Of a stretch of DNA of 64,000 bases, positions 9,400 through 17,936 are shown piece after piece (the first letter of the stretch is position 1; every line of letters begins with the position of its first letter). The DNA lies in NCBI RefSeq assembly GCF_021729035.1, contig NZ_JAJSAP010000005.1:62001-126000 (forward strand), given 5' to 3'. Under the pieces are notes generated by a model. That model saw only the letters and a program-made list of their open reading frames with translations, ran no database searches and was not told the DNA's origin. The stretch comes from Microbulbifer sediminum (GTDB lineage Bacteria; Pseudomonadota; Gammaproteobacteria; Pseudomonadales; Cellvibrionaceae). The position numbers were made by a program, and so were the translations under genes.

Positions 9400-9834
9400 G
9401 GACATCCATCAGGTCTCGGCCTGCGCTGTTCACTTCCTACAGGGGCCACTTCTGAGAGCAGCCCCTCAAGTCCCTGGAGATAGCGTCCATACGGTACGCA
9501 GTGCCTGCGGGCAGCTCGGCAAGCGGTGGTCGCACAGGATTCGCTATTGCGAGCGCTTCCGCTCTCCGCCAACTACCTCGCCCTCACGCGCCGGCGGCCG
9601 TGATACTGCGGCTCTCATGTGCCCGAAAAAGGTTACTTTAGCGCGACAAGTCACACCCCAGACATCATCTCCTATTTACCCGGGTAAGCCCGAGCCCTGA
9701 CCTACATAGACGAAGGATAGCTCGATATTGACATTTGATAACTGTCCTTCTTATTCGTATTCCTCTGGGCTCTGCCTTACCCGGAGCGAAGATGCTTTAC
9801 GCGCCAACTTAAGTTAATGGGTGTGCTTTTTATT
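9400..9834 (+). mobile_element. RAYT element copy A, decayed remnant
   Basis: This is a remnant of the same element that is intact at 20432-21768. It begins with the 5' end motif GGACATCCA (9400-9408), preceded by AGCTATCTA, which is nearly the same context as in copy D. Bases 9490-9590 correspond to the last 30 or so codons of the transposase ('...GCGAGCGCTTCC...CTACCT'). Bases 9620-9834 are a degenerate version of the conserved 3' tail, ending in GGGTGTGCTTTTTATT. Most of the transposase is deleted. Confidence 0.7.
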
Positions 9835-9907
9835 TTTTGTCGTGTTACAGGAATCGAAATTAACGCTTCAGGAAATGAATCTATATTGAAAACATCCATT
9901 TGCTTCG

Positions 9908-10837
9908 TTATTTCAAATCTGCGGCTTCCAGCAAGGTATAAGTAAATCGGTTGCGCCGTAGCTTCGCCGACTTATTGGCTAACGATATGAGAATATTAAA
10001 GTCATTAATTCGCTGAAAAACCTGACAACCTGCTGAGTATCGGCCAACGCGCTCAGTAGTTCCGGTCTTGCGCGCGCGGTGGATATTAATACCATACCAC
10101 CCTTCATAGATCTTCCCGGCCCGATCAAGCCGATTATCCCGGTTGCCATCACGCCACACCCTGACTTTGCCACCTCGCTGGACAAGGGCCTCGTATTTTC
10201 CCAGGTGCTTACCGAGGGTATAGGTATCCTCGTACTGATCCGGAACCAGAATTGCCACACCATCCTCATTCAGAAGCCTTTTCTGGCTATAATAAGAACC
10301 TGGATCAGTGGTTATGCTAAATTCCTCCGCGATCTGCCGACCCTGCTCATCGCGGTAAATCAAAAATAGCTTGTCATCAAAATTGTCAAACTGACTGGAG
10401 TGAGATCGGACACCAACGATATTAAGATGAAACGGGTTACTGTCATCCAATACCTTATACCCCTTCCTCTTCACGGCACGTAACACTCTCTCAGCAAGCG
10501 CGCCCCCTCCGGCACGAGGGCTATTGGCATTCTGAGCTCTCTGACGGTCCGGGGTAGAACCAGTTTGCCCAACGGGACTGCACACTTTAGGTTCCTTGTT
10601 AGCAAACAGAGCCGACCAGGTATTTCTTCCGATTACTCCATCAACGGAGAGTTTTTCGTTTCTCTGGAATAGACGGACCTGTTGCTCAGTCCCTGGCCCA
10701 AAAACTCCATCCACAAAAGTATTCTCATCGAGTTCTGGCAGGTGCCCGCAAAGCAGTCCCTGCGCCTTGCGTACGGATTTTCCTCGTGACCACTTACGTA
10801 GGGTCGGATGCCGAACCCTGTCAAATTGTTCTGTCAC
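9908..10837 (-). CDS. Peptidoglycan-binding protein with variant L,D-transpeptidase motif
   Basis: This 309-residue protein is the last gene of the DUF2589 operon. Residues about 20-85 form a PG_binding_1 domain ('DGVFGPGTEQQVRLFQ' and 'DGVIGRNTWSALF'). The C-terminal half (about 125-309) ends with 'YGINIHRARKTGTTERVGRYSAGCQVF': a His followed 15 residues later by Ser-Ala-Gly-Cys. This spacing resembles the L,D-transpeptidase (YkuD) signature H-X14-17-(S/T)HGC, with Ala in place of the second His. The GTG start at 10837 overlaps the zinc-ribbon gene by 4 bases and has AAGGAGG 5 bases upstream. No signal peptide is visible, so export may need a dedicated route or lysis. Cell-wall action is inferred. 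Confidence 0.72.
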   Translation of the reverse strand: MTEQFDRVRHPTLRKWSRGKSVRKAQGLLCGHLPELDENTFVDGVFGPGTEQQVRLFQRNEKLSVDGVIGRNTWSALFANKEPKVCSPVGQTGSTPDRQRAQNANSPRAGGGALAERVLRAVKRKGYKVLDDSNPFHLNIVGVRSHSSQFDNFDDKLFLIYRDEQGRQIAEEFSITTDPGSYYSQKRLLNEDGVAILVPDQYEDTYTLGKHLGKYEALVQRGGKVRVWRDGNRDNRLDRAGKIYEGWYGINIHRARKTGTTERVGRYSAGCQVFQRINDFNILISLANKSAKLRRNRFTYTLLEAADLK

Positions 10838-11154
10838 CGGGACCTCCTTGGCCGTGGGCGGCGGCCCGGGCGGCGTCCTCTACCACTCTCGACTGGCGAC
10901 TCTACGATTTTTCCCGAGACCTTGCCTTCGGCTCTTTCGAGTTCAGTCATATAGGTTTTCAGGGCAGTGAGGGTTCCCTCTGACTGCTCCATGTTTAACC
11001 TCAGTTCCAGTTTGCATGTCGGGCATCGAACTGGCTGCGCTGCCAACAACGTATAAGGGTCAACCACAATGGGATGCTGGCACTGCGGGCACGGTAAACC
11101 AGGGACCCGGGAAAACTCTACCTGGGAACTCCTACTACCATTATCATGTTTCAT
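10834..11154 (-). CDS. Zinc-ribbon protein of the DUF2589 operon
   Basis: This small protein of 106 residues has a zinc-ribbon pattern, CPQC (about residues 22-25) followed by CPTC about 22 residues later. A short helical, acidic segment and a strongly basic Arg/Gly/Pro tail (last 25 residues) follow. I chose ATG at 11154, which has AGGA 8 bases upstream; another in-frame start exists at 11172. It overlaps the upstream DUF2589 gene by about 11 bases and the downstream peptidoglycan-binding gene by 4, so the three are surely co-translated. The basic tail suggests nucleic-acid or membrane contact, but the function is unknown. Confidence 0.65.
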   Translation of the reverse strand: MKHDNGSRSSQVEFSRVPGLPCPQCQHPIVVDPYTLLAAQPVRCPTCKLELRLNMEQSEGTLTALKTYMTELERAEGKVSGKIVESPVESGRGRRPGRRPRPRRSR

Positions 11155-11668
11155 TAGTTTCGTCCTGAACACTGAGATCTGCTGAATTCAACAGCCGCTC
11201 TATACCGAGCGGCAACGCCGACTGTGCCAGCTTTACGTTGACTTTCATATCGGCCTCCAGTGTTTGTTTTCCGTTAGAACGCGCCAGCCGAGTCGATAAT
11301 CGTCTTTTCTTGCTGAACAGCCGTGGAAGACCTGAACTGGAAGAGCCACTTTCGACCTTACTTTCGACCTTGGTCACCTGATCAACCTTGGCAGCAAATT
11401 CGATAGTTGCCGTATCTACGGTCAAGAGAGGCAACGGAACCAGCGTAAGCGCAGGAATGCTGATACTGTGAGTTCGGACTTGGCCATCTGAATCACGGCG
11501 TTCCATATCAAACGTGACCATGCGTAAGGACAACGAACCATCATCTTTTCGATCAAACCCCACGGCCTCGATAAAATCGCTTGTACTTTGCGCCGCCTCT
11601 AACTCAGCTTCCACGAGCGCACTAACCTGAGCTCCCACCAGCTGGCCGAAGTCAACACTTTTAATCAT
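11144..11668 (-). CDS. DUF2589 family protein (second copy)
   Basis: This 174-residue protein resembles the DUF2589 family: a helical N-terminus beginning 'GQLVGAQVSALVEAELEAAQ', then a beta-rich part with the family-like 'IPALTLVPLPLLTVDTATIEF' stretch (here 'PLPLLTVDTATIEF'). It is a paralogue of the protein at 12399-12992; both share 'SALVEA.../TAAVEAQALAAQSS.DFI..VGF' at the N-terminus. The start at 11668 has GGAG about 7 bases upstream; the ATG at 11674 is too close to that site. The biochemical function of DUF2589 is not known to me. The arrangement suggests a structural or complex-forming pair. Confidence 0.75.
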   Translation of the reverse strand: MIKSVDFGQLVGAQVSALVEAELEAAQSTSDFIEAVGFDRKDDGSLSLRMVTFDMERRDSDGQVRTHSISIPALTLVPLPLLTVDTATIEFAAKVDQVTKVESKVESGSSSSGLPRLFSKKRRLSTRLARSNGKQTLEADMKVNVKLAQSALPLGIERLLNSADLSVQDETNET

Positions 11669-11688
11669 TTTCATTCTCCAGTGCAGAA

Positions 11689-12378
11689 CTATTCATCAAC
11701 CAGCTGCTGGACGGATTCACCTTCTTGCTCCTCAATCTCCTGCCATCGCTGAGCGGTGAGGTCAACCGAAAAACTTATCCTGGAAATAGCGTCGGGGTTT
11801 AGTTCCGACAAAACTTCGGGCGCAGTCTGAACTCGCGGACGCACCACCCTCTTTCTTGGTTCGGCAGCCGTTAGCTTTGTATCAGTCGCGGCAACTATCC
11901 TGTCTATAGTTTTTAGGTCCGTTGCTGAGAGGTCCTTAACTTTGGCTGCGGATAATGCTTTCTTGATTTGATCCCTCATAACCGACTGGCGATCCTCGAT
12001 TCGGCTACTCCGATCACTCTTGGCCACCCGCATAAACCTGGCCTCAAGGTTTTTCTTGAGTTTATCTCTGTCAGCTCGATTCCGGACAGCATCCGCCACC
12101 GGGCGCATTCGAAGAACCGAACCCGACAACCCTTCAAATACGGACTCAACACCACTAAGATTATCCCCTCCCACAGGAGAAGATTCAGCTTGGGAGAAAA
12201 CGAATCGCAAGTCGACATCGACACTAGAAATATTTAGTGACGGAATACTAAATGTCCGCAAATCCGGATTTGCGCGATAATGCTGTGCAAGCTCCGCAGC
12301 CGCAACATCTGCCTGGAAGCGAGCATCGATCAGATCCTCAACCACTCCTTCCAACAGGGTTTTCAAATCCGTTTCCAT
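11689..12378 (-). CDS. Unknown protein of the DUF2589 operon
   Basis: This 229-residue protein is of no family I recognise. The N-terminal 40 residues are helical and acidic ('LLEGVVEDLIDARFQADVAA'), followed by a 'FSIPSLNISSVDVDLRFVF' beta segment that recalls the strand pair of DUF2589 proteins. It may therefore be a distant relative of its neighbours. The central part is charged and helical. A clear AAGGAG lies 7 bases before the ATG. It sits between the two DUF2589 genes with gaps of about 20 bases on each side, so it is part of the same operon. Confidence 0.65.
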   Translation of the reverse strand: METDLKTLLEGVVEDLIDARFQADVAAAELAQHYRANPDLRTFSIPSLNISSVDVDLRFVFSQAESSPVGGDNLSGVESVFEGLSGSVLRMRPVADAVRNRADRDKLKKNLEARFMRVAKSDRSSRIEDRQSVMRDQIKKALSAAKVKDLSATDLKTIDRIVAATDTKLTAAEPRKRVVRPRVQTAPEVLSELNPDAISRISFSVDLTAQRWQEIEEQEGESVQQLVDE

Positions 12379-12398
12379 AGCTCACTCCTTATTTCTAA

Positions 12399-12992
12399 TT
12401 AGGGACTACTGGGCTTGGGCTCTGCAATGCTGGTTTCAAGCATGTCCAATACACGGCTCATACCATTAGGTATATCATCTTGTACAGCTCGAACATTGAT
12501 ATTGATGGTGTGTTCAGTCTTGTATCGATTGCTAGTGGCACTGGAAGATGAGTGCTTCGTCGACAAAGATGCCTTAAAGCCGACCTTTACAGGTGACAAG
12601 AAGTTACTGTACTTAATATTCAGGGATGCATCTGCGTCCACTGATGTGTCCCGCTTTTTGGTGCGCACCAGCTCTTCAGTTATCTTCGACGTGAAATCAA
12701 TAGTCATGTCGTCGATACGAAGGTAAGGTATAGGAACAATAGTCAGTAAGGGAACACGAATGTCAGCCGTTCTGTCTGTACTGGTTTCAGCGTCATTTAC
12801 CGTATAGGTGAAATTCACGTGCCTTGTCGCTCCCCATTCGGCACTATCGTCCATATTTTCAAAACCGACAGTGCGAATAAAGTCAATCGAAGACTGCGCT
12901 GCAAGTGCCTGCGCCTCCACCGCAGCTGTCATTGGCGCGCCTATCAACGTGCCATAAGGGATACTGCCAAGTATGCGATTTGCGTACGACAT
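12399..12992 (-). CDS. DUF2589 family protein (first copy)
   Basis: This 197-residue protein is the first gene of a five-gene minus-strand operon (12992 to 9908). It shows the DUF2589 pattern: helical N-terminus ('LIGAPMTAAVEAQALAAQSS'), then alternating beta strands including 'VPLLTIVPIPYLRIDDMTID', followed by a Ser-rich charged stretch and a strand pair. A strong GA-rich ribosome binding site (AGAGGAAAAGGA) precedes the ATG. It is paralogous to the protein at 11144-11668. No signal peptide or membrane helix is visible, so it is probably cytoplasmic. Its role is unknown. Confidence 0.78.
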   Translation of the reverse strand: MSYANRILGSIPYGTLIGAPMTAAVEAQALAAQSSIDFIRTVGFENMDDSAEWGATRHVNFTYTVNDAETSTDRTADIRVPLLTIVPIPYLRIDDMTIDFTSKITEELVRTKKRDTSVDADASLNIKYSNFLSPVKVGFKASLSTKHSSSSATSNRYKTEHTININVRAVQDDIPNGMSRVLDMLETSIAEPKPSSP

Positions 12993-13187
12993 TTTCCTTT
13001 TCCTCTAATTAATTATTCATCCATGTTACGACCACAAAAAATACGTGGCGGTTTATCACCGCTTATCTATATTCAGATATGCGCATCAATAAAAGCATGT
13101 TAACAATGTCTACACAACCACATGTAATACCCTGTAATTGTCCTGCTAGTTTTTTATAAAGGCAGCGATTTTTTGCCAAATATATAA

Positions 13188-14050
13188 AGCACCCACGAAA
13201 CATACAGCACCTCCCGCCACCGATATTGGAATTTCTATAGAAACAAGCAGAATACTTTGCATTCATACCGTTCTGTTTGCCCAGCGGTAACCAAGCCCGT
13301 AAGACCCTTATCTTCCCAATCTCTACTCTGTACTTCCACTGTGTATCACGCTGTGTTCAGCGGGTATTTCTGTACCGGCGGGATGATCGCACCGGGCAGT
13401 GCTTTGGGCATCCGCAGCAATGGATTGAGGACCGGATCCTGGAGCCTGGGCAGACTTTCCCGTGGATATCTGCGCCATTGCGGTAATGAGCAATCAATAC
13501 CATGAGGTTCGGCACATCAACTCCGCGCAGGCGGCCAGCTGGGCGCTTCGCGAAGTGATGGCGCGCTGGCACCAGCTGTGCAAGAGCTCTCTGCTCCCAG
13601 CGCTTCATGCATGGTGAAATGCTGGATTCGGCAGAGCAGGCACGCCTTTCGGAGGCCGCGGAGGGCTGGCGCTCACGACTTGCCGATATCAGTTTGTTTA
13701 TACGCTCCCTGAATGAGTCCATCGCCCGGGAGGCCAACCGGGAAGACCGGTGCAACGGTCGCTTCTGGGAAGGGCGCTTCAAGTCCCTGGCACTCCTGGA
13801 TGAGTGGGCCCTGGCAGCTTGTATGGCTTACGTAGACCTGAACCCGATCCGTGCTACCTAGCCCTTGCCGCCTGAGAAAGCGCCACCCCTCACGCCGATG
13901 CGACCCTCCTGTACCTGAAAAAGCCACTTTGGCGCTCAAGGCCACAATTCAGGCATCTTGCTCCAGTTAGCCCGCCTGCCCGGCGTCACCCCCGCTTAGA
14001 GGAAGACTCTTCAGCTCGATATCCTCAGTTAGTGGGTGTCCTTTTTATTC
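13188..14050 (+). mobile_element. RAYT element copy B, decayed
   Basis: This is a second remnant of the transposase element. Bases 13188-13290 correspond to the 5' leader of the intact copy ('ACATACAGCACC...GAATACTTTGCATTCATA'), although the end motif is eroded here. The transposase follows at 13287-13861. The conserved 3' tail follows at 13862-14050, with TGGGTGTCC at 14033-14041 and then TTTTTATT. The tail sits about 20 bases from the 3' end of the AraC-type gene. Confidence 0.75.
13287..13861 (+). pseudogene. RAYT transposase pseudogene (copy B)
   Basis: This is a degraded REP-associated tyrosine transposase. The N-terminal '[18 protein letters not shown]' is in one frame, the '...MSNQ' region (equivalent of MSNHYH, with the His-X-His motif damaged) is shifted, and 'SLNESIAREANREDRCNGRFWEGRFKS' to 'YVDLNPIRAT' is readable in another. 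After that the sequence jumps directly to 'CTACCTAG', so about 350 bases coding for the C-terminal third are deleted. It is therefore inactive. Confidence 0.8.
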
Positions 14051-14070
14051 ATTGCTATTGAAACTGCCCG

Positions 14071-15003
14071 TTAACCGCTCCCGGCGTTCGTCCCCGCGCG
14101 TAACTTTTCAATGTCGCGCCTTGGTGGCGCGCCGAACAGGCGGCTGTACTCGCGGCTGAATTGCGACGGGCTTTCGTATCCCACCCTGTACGAGGCCGTG
14201 GAAGCGTCCAGGTGTTCGTTGAGCATCAGTCGTTTCGCCTCGCTCAGCCGCAACCACTTCTGGTACTGCAGCGGGCTCATGGCAGTGAGCTGGCGGAAAT
14301 GGTGGTGGAAGGTCGGCGTGCTCATCTGCACCAACGCGGCCAGGCTTTCGATCCGCAATGGTGAAGTGTAATTCTCCTTCAGCCAGTCGATTGCCTTGGC
14401 AATGCGATAACCCTGACTGTCTACTGATGCGATTTGACGCAACAGGGCGGACTGGTCGCCCAACAACAGTCGGTAGTGAATTTCCCGCTGGATCAGTGGT
14501 GCAAGGACGTGAATGGCACCCGGCTCTGCGAGCAAGTTCAGAAGCCGCCGGAAAGGCTCCATGATCGCAGGCGTCATGGCACCCAATCCGGCACTGATCC
14601 CTTCTGGGCGCTCACCGAGCTGCGGCAAACCGCCCTGTGCAATCAATTCCGCCAGCATCCGGATATCGAGTTTCATGACCAACCCCAGGCAGGGATGCTC
14701 AGGACTGGCATCCAGCACTTGCGTGCTGCCCGGCAGGTCCAGCGAGGTAATCAGGTAGTTGGTCGTATCGTATGGATACGCCTCACCTCCGATCAGCATC
14801 TGTTTTGTGCCCTGCACGACCAGCACGATGCTCGGTTCAATCAGGCAAAAGTCTGGCTCCGTGGGCCTGTCGCGCCGAAAGAAAAGCAGGTCCGGGATCG
14901 GTGTCTCCCAGTCTCCAGTGCCCTGCGCCCAATCAGCGATTATTTGCGCCATCTCCCGCTGAAACGGACGAATCTGTGCGCTGTGATCGAAAGCTTTCAC
15001 CAT
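14071..15003 (-). CDS. AraC-family transcriptional regulator
   Basis: This is a 310-residue regulator. Residues about 25-180 match the AraC_N type effector-binding domain ('PSIVLVVQGTKQMLIGGEAYPYD'). Residues about 205-300 form the paired helix-turn-helix DNA-binding domain ('LRIESLAALVQMSTPTFHHHFRQ' split over two helices, and 'YRVGYESPSQFSREYSRLFG'). It is divergent from the short-chain dehydrogenase at 15341, with about 340 bases between them. Regulators of this AraC_N type often control adjacent oxidoreductase genes and bind within such gaps. The effector is unknown. An AGGGA lies about 8 bases before the ATG. Confidence 0.9.
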   Translation of the reverse strand: MVKAFDHSAQIRPFQREMAQIIADWAQGTGDWETPIPDLLFFRRDRPTEPDFCLIEPSIVLVVQGTKQMLIGGEAYPYDTTNYLITSLDLPGSTQVLDASPEHPCLGLVMKLDIRMLAELIAQGGLPQLGERPEGISAGLGAMTPAIMEPFRRLLNLLAEPGAIHVLAPLIQREIHYRLLLGDQSALLRQIASVDSQGYRIAKAIDWLKENYTSPLRIESLAALVQMSTPTFHHHFRQLTAMSPLQYQKWLRLSEAKRLMLNEHLDASTASYRVGYESPSQFSREYSRLFGAPPRRDIEKLRAGTNAGSG

Positions 15004-15340
15004 AAAATGTCCCTGCCTCTTTAGGATGCACTATAACTCAGGACCAAACGAACCCACCAGCAAAGACGATGAGACGCCATAGGATCAGGCAAGAAGACAA
15101 TCGTATCGCTCTAACGACCTGGCGGGACGGTGCGGGAGAATAGCTTCTACAGCAGGAGGGGCGGACAGCCCCTACCAGCGGGCCCAGAACCACCGGAAGA
15201 CTACCGCAGTCATCAACCCAAGGTGGCAGGAACCCGAGGCCGGACTTCTGCCCGGGGGCCCAGGCAAACCTGCTTCTGGTCTTGCCTGAAGCAACTGAAC
15301 AGCAATGCAATTCCGAAACCCATGTCATGAGGAGGCTTCC
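15004..15340. promoter_or_regulatory. Divergent AraC/SDR control region
   Basis: This 337-base gap lies between the divergent regulator and dehydrogenase genes. Open frames seen here have no protein features. It should hold both promoters and the operator of the AraC-type regulator. I cannot identify a repeated half-site with confidence. Confidence 0.45.
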
Positions 15341-16087
15341 ATGATAGATAACGTGAAAGGCAAAGTAATTGTGATTACCGGCGCCAGCAGTGGTAATGGT
15401 GAAGCCGCTGCACGCCACCTTGCGGAGCGCGGCGCAATCGTTGTCCTCGCGGCGCGCCGCAAGGACCGCATCGAGGCGCTGGAAAAAGAGCTGGCATCTA
15501 CCGGACACCAGGCGAAAGCGATAGTGACCGATGTCGCCGATAAAGAGCAGGTTAAAAAGCTGCTCGACACAACTGTGGAGACGTTCGGCAAGGTCGACGT
15601 GCTGGTCAATAATGCGGGTTTGATGCCCCTGGCCCCACTCGAGCAGCTTAAAACCGATGAATGGGACCAAATGATCGATGTCAATCTCAAGGGCACGCTG
15701 TACGGCATCGCTGCCGCACTGCCACATATGGCGAAGCAAAAGTCCGGACACATCATCAACGTGTCGTCCGTCTACGGACATAAGCTCGGGCCCGACGCCA
15801 CCGTGTACTGCGCGACCAAGCATGCCGTGCGGACACTTTCCGAGGGGCTCCGCCAGGAGGTCAAGCCCTACAACATCCGCACGACCATCATCTCCCCCGG
15901 AGCCGTGGCAACAGAGCTGCTCGAGCATATCAGTGATCAAGAGATCCAGGCGCAGACAAAGGATTTTGTCAGCCAGATCGCCATTCCCGCCGACAGCTTT
16001 GCGCGCATGGTAGCGTTTGCGATCAATGAGCCGGAAGACGTGGACGTGAACGAAATCCTATTCCGCCCGACGGCCCAACCGATCTGA
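15341..16087 (+). CDS. Short-chain dehydrogenase/reductase
   Basis: This 248-residue classical SDR oxidoreductase, NAD(P)-dependent and cytoplasmic, has the cofactor motif TGASSGNG near the N-terminus (Asn replaces the usual Ile). The NNAG motif is at about 87-90, the catalytic Ser lies in 'INVSSVYG', and Tyr-X3-Lys appears in 'VYCATKHA'. ATG at 15341 is preceded by GAGGAGG. An upstream in-frame ATG at 15305 would precede the ribosome binding site and is rejected. The gene is divergent from the AraC regulator and 87 bases upstream of a cupin gene, so regulator, SDR and cupin look like one small detoxification or metabolic cassette. The substrate is unknown. Confidence 0.92.
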   Translation: MIDNVKGKVIVITGASSGNGEAAARHLAERGAIVVLAARRKDRIEALEKELASTGHQAKAIVTDVADKEQVKKLLDTTVETFGKVDVLVNNAGLMPLAPLEQLKTDEWDQMIDVNLKGTLYGIAAALPHMAKQKSGHIINVSSVYGHKLGPDATVYCATKHAVRTLSEGLRQEVKPYNIRTTIISPGAVATELLEHISDQEIQAQTKDFVSQIAIPADSFARMVAFAINEPEDVDVNEILFRPTAQPI

Positions 16088-16101
16088 TTTGGGGTGCCAG
16101 C

Positions 16102-16132
16102 TGAATTCCCGGGGATATTTCCCGGGAATTCA
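16102..16132. repeat. Perfect 12-bp stem-loop after the SDR gene
   Basis: A perfect inverted repeat with arms TGAATTCCCGGG and CCCGGGAATTCA is separated by 7 bases. It starts 15 bases after the SDR stop codon. No T-tract follows, so it is not a standard terminator; it may stabilise the upstream mRNA end or attenuate readthrough into the cupin gene. Confidence 0.7.
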
Positions 16133-16174
16133 GGCCACTGATCACCTTCACCTCAATGCAAATGGAGAGGGAGT

Positions 16175-16726
16175 ATGGTTCACCAGATTCACAAAACCTC
16201 TGCTTTTATAGCCAGCCAGGTAAAGGCGTCGGTCATCGGCTTTGCCGCGGCCTGCCTCCTGGTAGGCGCACTCACAGCTGCCCCACCGGCCGCTGCGGAA
16301 ACGAAAGCCAACATCAAGGAGAGTGCAATGATCTTGCGAAAAAACGGCTCACAGGACTCCATCAAGGGTCCGGCTGATTGGTTTACCGGTGATGTGCGTA
16401 TCGACCCGATTCACCTGGAGGCACAGGAGCCTTCACGACTTACGTCCGCACTCGTCACGTTCGAGCCGGGTGCTCGAACCAACTGGCATACCCACCCGCT
16501 CGGGCAGCTACTGATCGTGACCTCGGGAAAGGGTTGGACACAATGCGAGGGTGAACCCCGTGTCGAGGTTAACGCAGGGGACAGCATCTGGTGCCCACCC
16601 GGCCACAAGCACTGGCACGGGGCGACCAGCAGCACAGGCATGAGCCATATTGCCGTTCAGGAAGCACTGGATGGAAAAAACGTTGAATGGCTCGAGCCCG
16701 TGACGGATGAACAGTACCTCGATTAA
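16175..16726 (+). CDS. Secreted cupin-domain protein
   Basis: This 183-residue protein has an N-terminal signal peptide or anchor (about residues 1-41, ending AAPPAAAE). A single cupin_2 barrel follows. Metal-binding residues of the first motif are visible in '[16 protein letters not shown]' (two His and a Gln in place of Glu), and of the second in '[12 protein letters not shown]'. Such cupins are commonly found with SDR and AraC genes; many are annotated only as cupin proteins. An alternative ATG at 16328 ('MILRKNGSQ') would give a cytoplasmic form without signal peptide and cannot be excluded. Confidence 0.85.
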   Translation: MVHQIHKTSAFIASQVKASVIGFAAACLLVGALTAAPPAAAETKANIKESAMILRKNGSQDSIKGPADWFTGDVRIDPIHLEAQEPSRLTSALVTFEPGARTNWHTHPLGQLLIVTSGKGWTQCEGEPRVEVNAGDSIWCPPGHKHWHGATSSTGMSHIAVQEALDGKNVEWLEPVTDEQYLD

Positions 16727-16788
16727 GCCAAGGCCCGGGCTTCCCTGCGAAATCACATGCAGGGATTGCGGGGAAATGCGACTATATG

Positions 16789-17859
16789 GGACAGCCAGCA
16801 AACATAAAGCATCCGCCGCCAGGGGTATTCAGCTTTCTGTGGGCACAGGAAAAGTACTGTACATATATTCACACCATGTGCCGAGCAATGACCAGGACGC
16901 GCACGACTCTTATCTGCCCCAGCACCACGCCGTACTACCACTGCGTGTCACGCTGTGTACGGCGAGCATTCCTGTGCGGGGGGAGGGGGGTGATCGCACC
17001 GGACAGTGCTCTGAGCACCGGCGGCACTGGATTGAGGACCGGATGTCGGAGCTCGGGCGAATTTTTCCCCTGGATATCTGCGCCTATGTGGTAATGAGCA
17101 ATCACTACCACGTGGTCCTGCACATCAACTCCGCTGAAGCGGCCAGCTGGGAGGACCGGCGCAGCGGTCGCTTTTGGGAGGGACGGGCACTCCTGAATGA
17201 ACAGGCCCTGGCAGCCTGTATGACCTATGTGGACCTGAACCCGATCCGGGCCTATATGGCGAAAACACCCGAATCCTCGGACCACACCTCTATCAAGTGA
17301 CGAGTCCCGGCGGCCAGGGCCGGCTTCCAGCCCGGGGAGCTGATGCCCTTCGCCGACAACCCCCGCGATCCGATGCCCGAAGAGATGTCCTTGCGGCTAC
17401 GGGACTATACCAAACTGGTGGACTGGAGCGACCGCTGCCTGCGTGAAGACCAGCGCAGAGCCATCGACAGCAAACTACCACCCATCCTCGAGCCCCTGCA
17501 GATAGATTCCAGGCACTGGCTCTACCTCTACCGGCACTTCGAGAGCTGTTTCAAAAGCCTGTTGGGCAGTTCGCAGCGCCGGGAAAGCGCTGGTCCCACG
17601 GGGTTCGCGAATGCGAGCGCCCCCTTTCACCGCCAGCTACCTAGCCCTTCCTTGTAAGAAGTCGCCACCCGTCACAACTATGCAGTCCTCCTGTATCTGA
17701 AAAGGCCACTTTGGCGCGTAAGACCACATCAAAAGAGTCTTGACCCAGTTAAACTCCCTGCCCGAATTGAGCCTCGTTTCGGGGAAGACTCTTCAACACG
17801 CCATCCTCAATTGGTGGGTGTCCTTTTTATTCTGTCAGTTAGTGGATGACCTTTTTATT
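16789..17859 (+). mobile_element. RAYT element copy C, decayed
   Basis: This third copy begins at GGACAGCCA (16789-16797), followed by the conserved leader ('AACATAAAGCATCCGCCGCC' and 'GGGCACAGGAAAAGTACTGTA'). The damaged transposase gene is at 16888-17657. The 3' tail ends with TGGGTGTCC (17815-17823) and TTTTTATT. A second, divergent version of the tail end (GTGGATGACCTTTTTATT, 17842-17859) follows at once. Confidence 0.8.
16888..17657 (+). pseudogene. RAYT transposase pseudogene (copy C)
   Basis: This is a REP-associated tyrosine transposase related to the intact copy at 20531-21517. It keeps the MSNHYH catalytic segment ('[16 protein letters not shown]') but has three lesions: a frameshift in a G-rich run near 16980, an internal deletion of roughly 200 bases between 'AASWE' and 'DRRSGRFWEGR' that removes the middle of the protein, and a stop at 17299. 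Its C-terminal part (17343-17657) lies in yet another frame. Confidence 0.82.
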
Positions 17860-17936
17860 TCTCCCTTTCTATTTGTTTACCGTACAAGGGACGTACAGAG
17901 TTTCGTCGCCCCTTGCAGCGTGTGGTCATGCCTGCC
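17842..17936. other. Short spacer after copy C
   Basis: The second tail end overlaps the beginning of this spacer. The rest is the downstream side of the minus-strand NTF2-like gene, and no terminator hairpin is obvious. Confidence 0.3.

Noticed and set aside
15038..15940. 300-codon minus-strand open frame over the SDR gene
   Set aside because: Overlaps a well-supported dehydrogenase and the regulator gap; no features.
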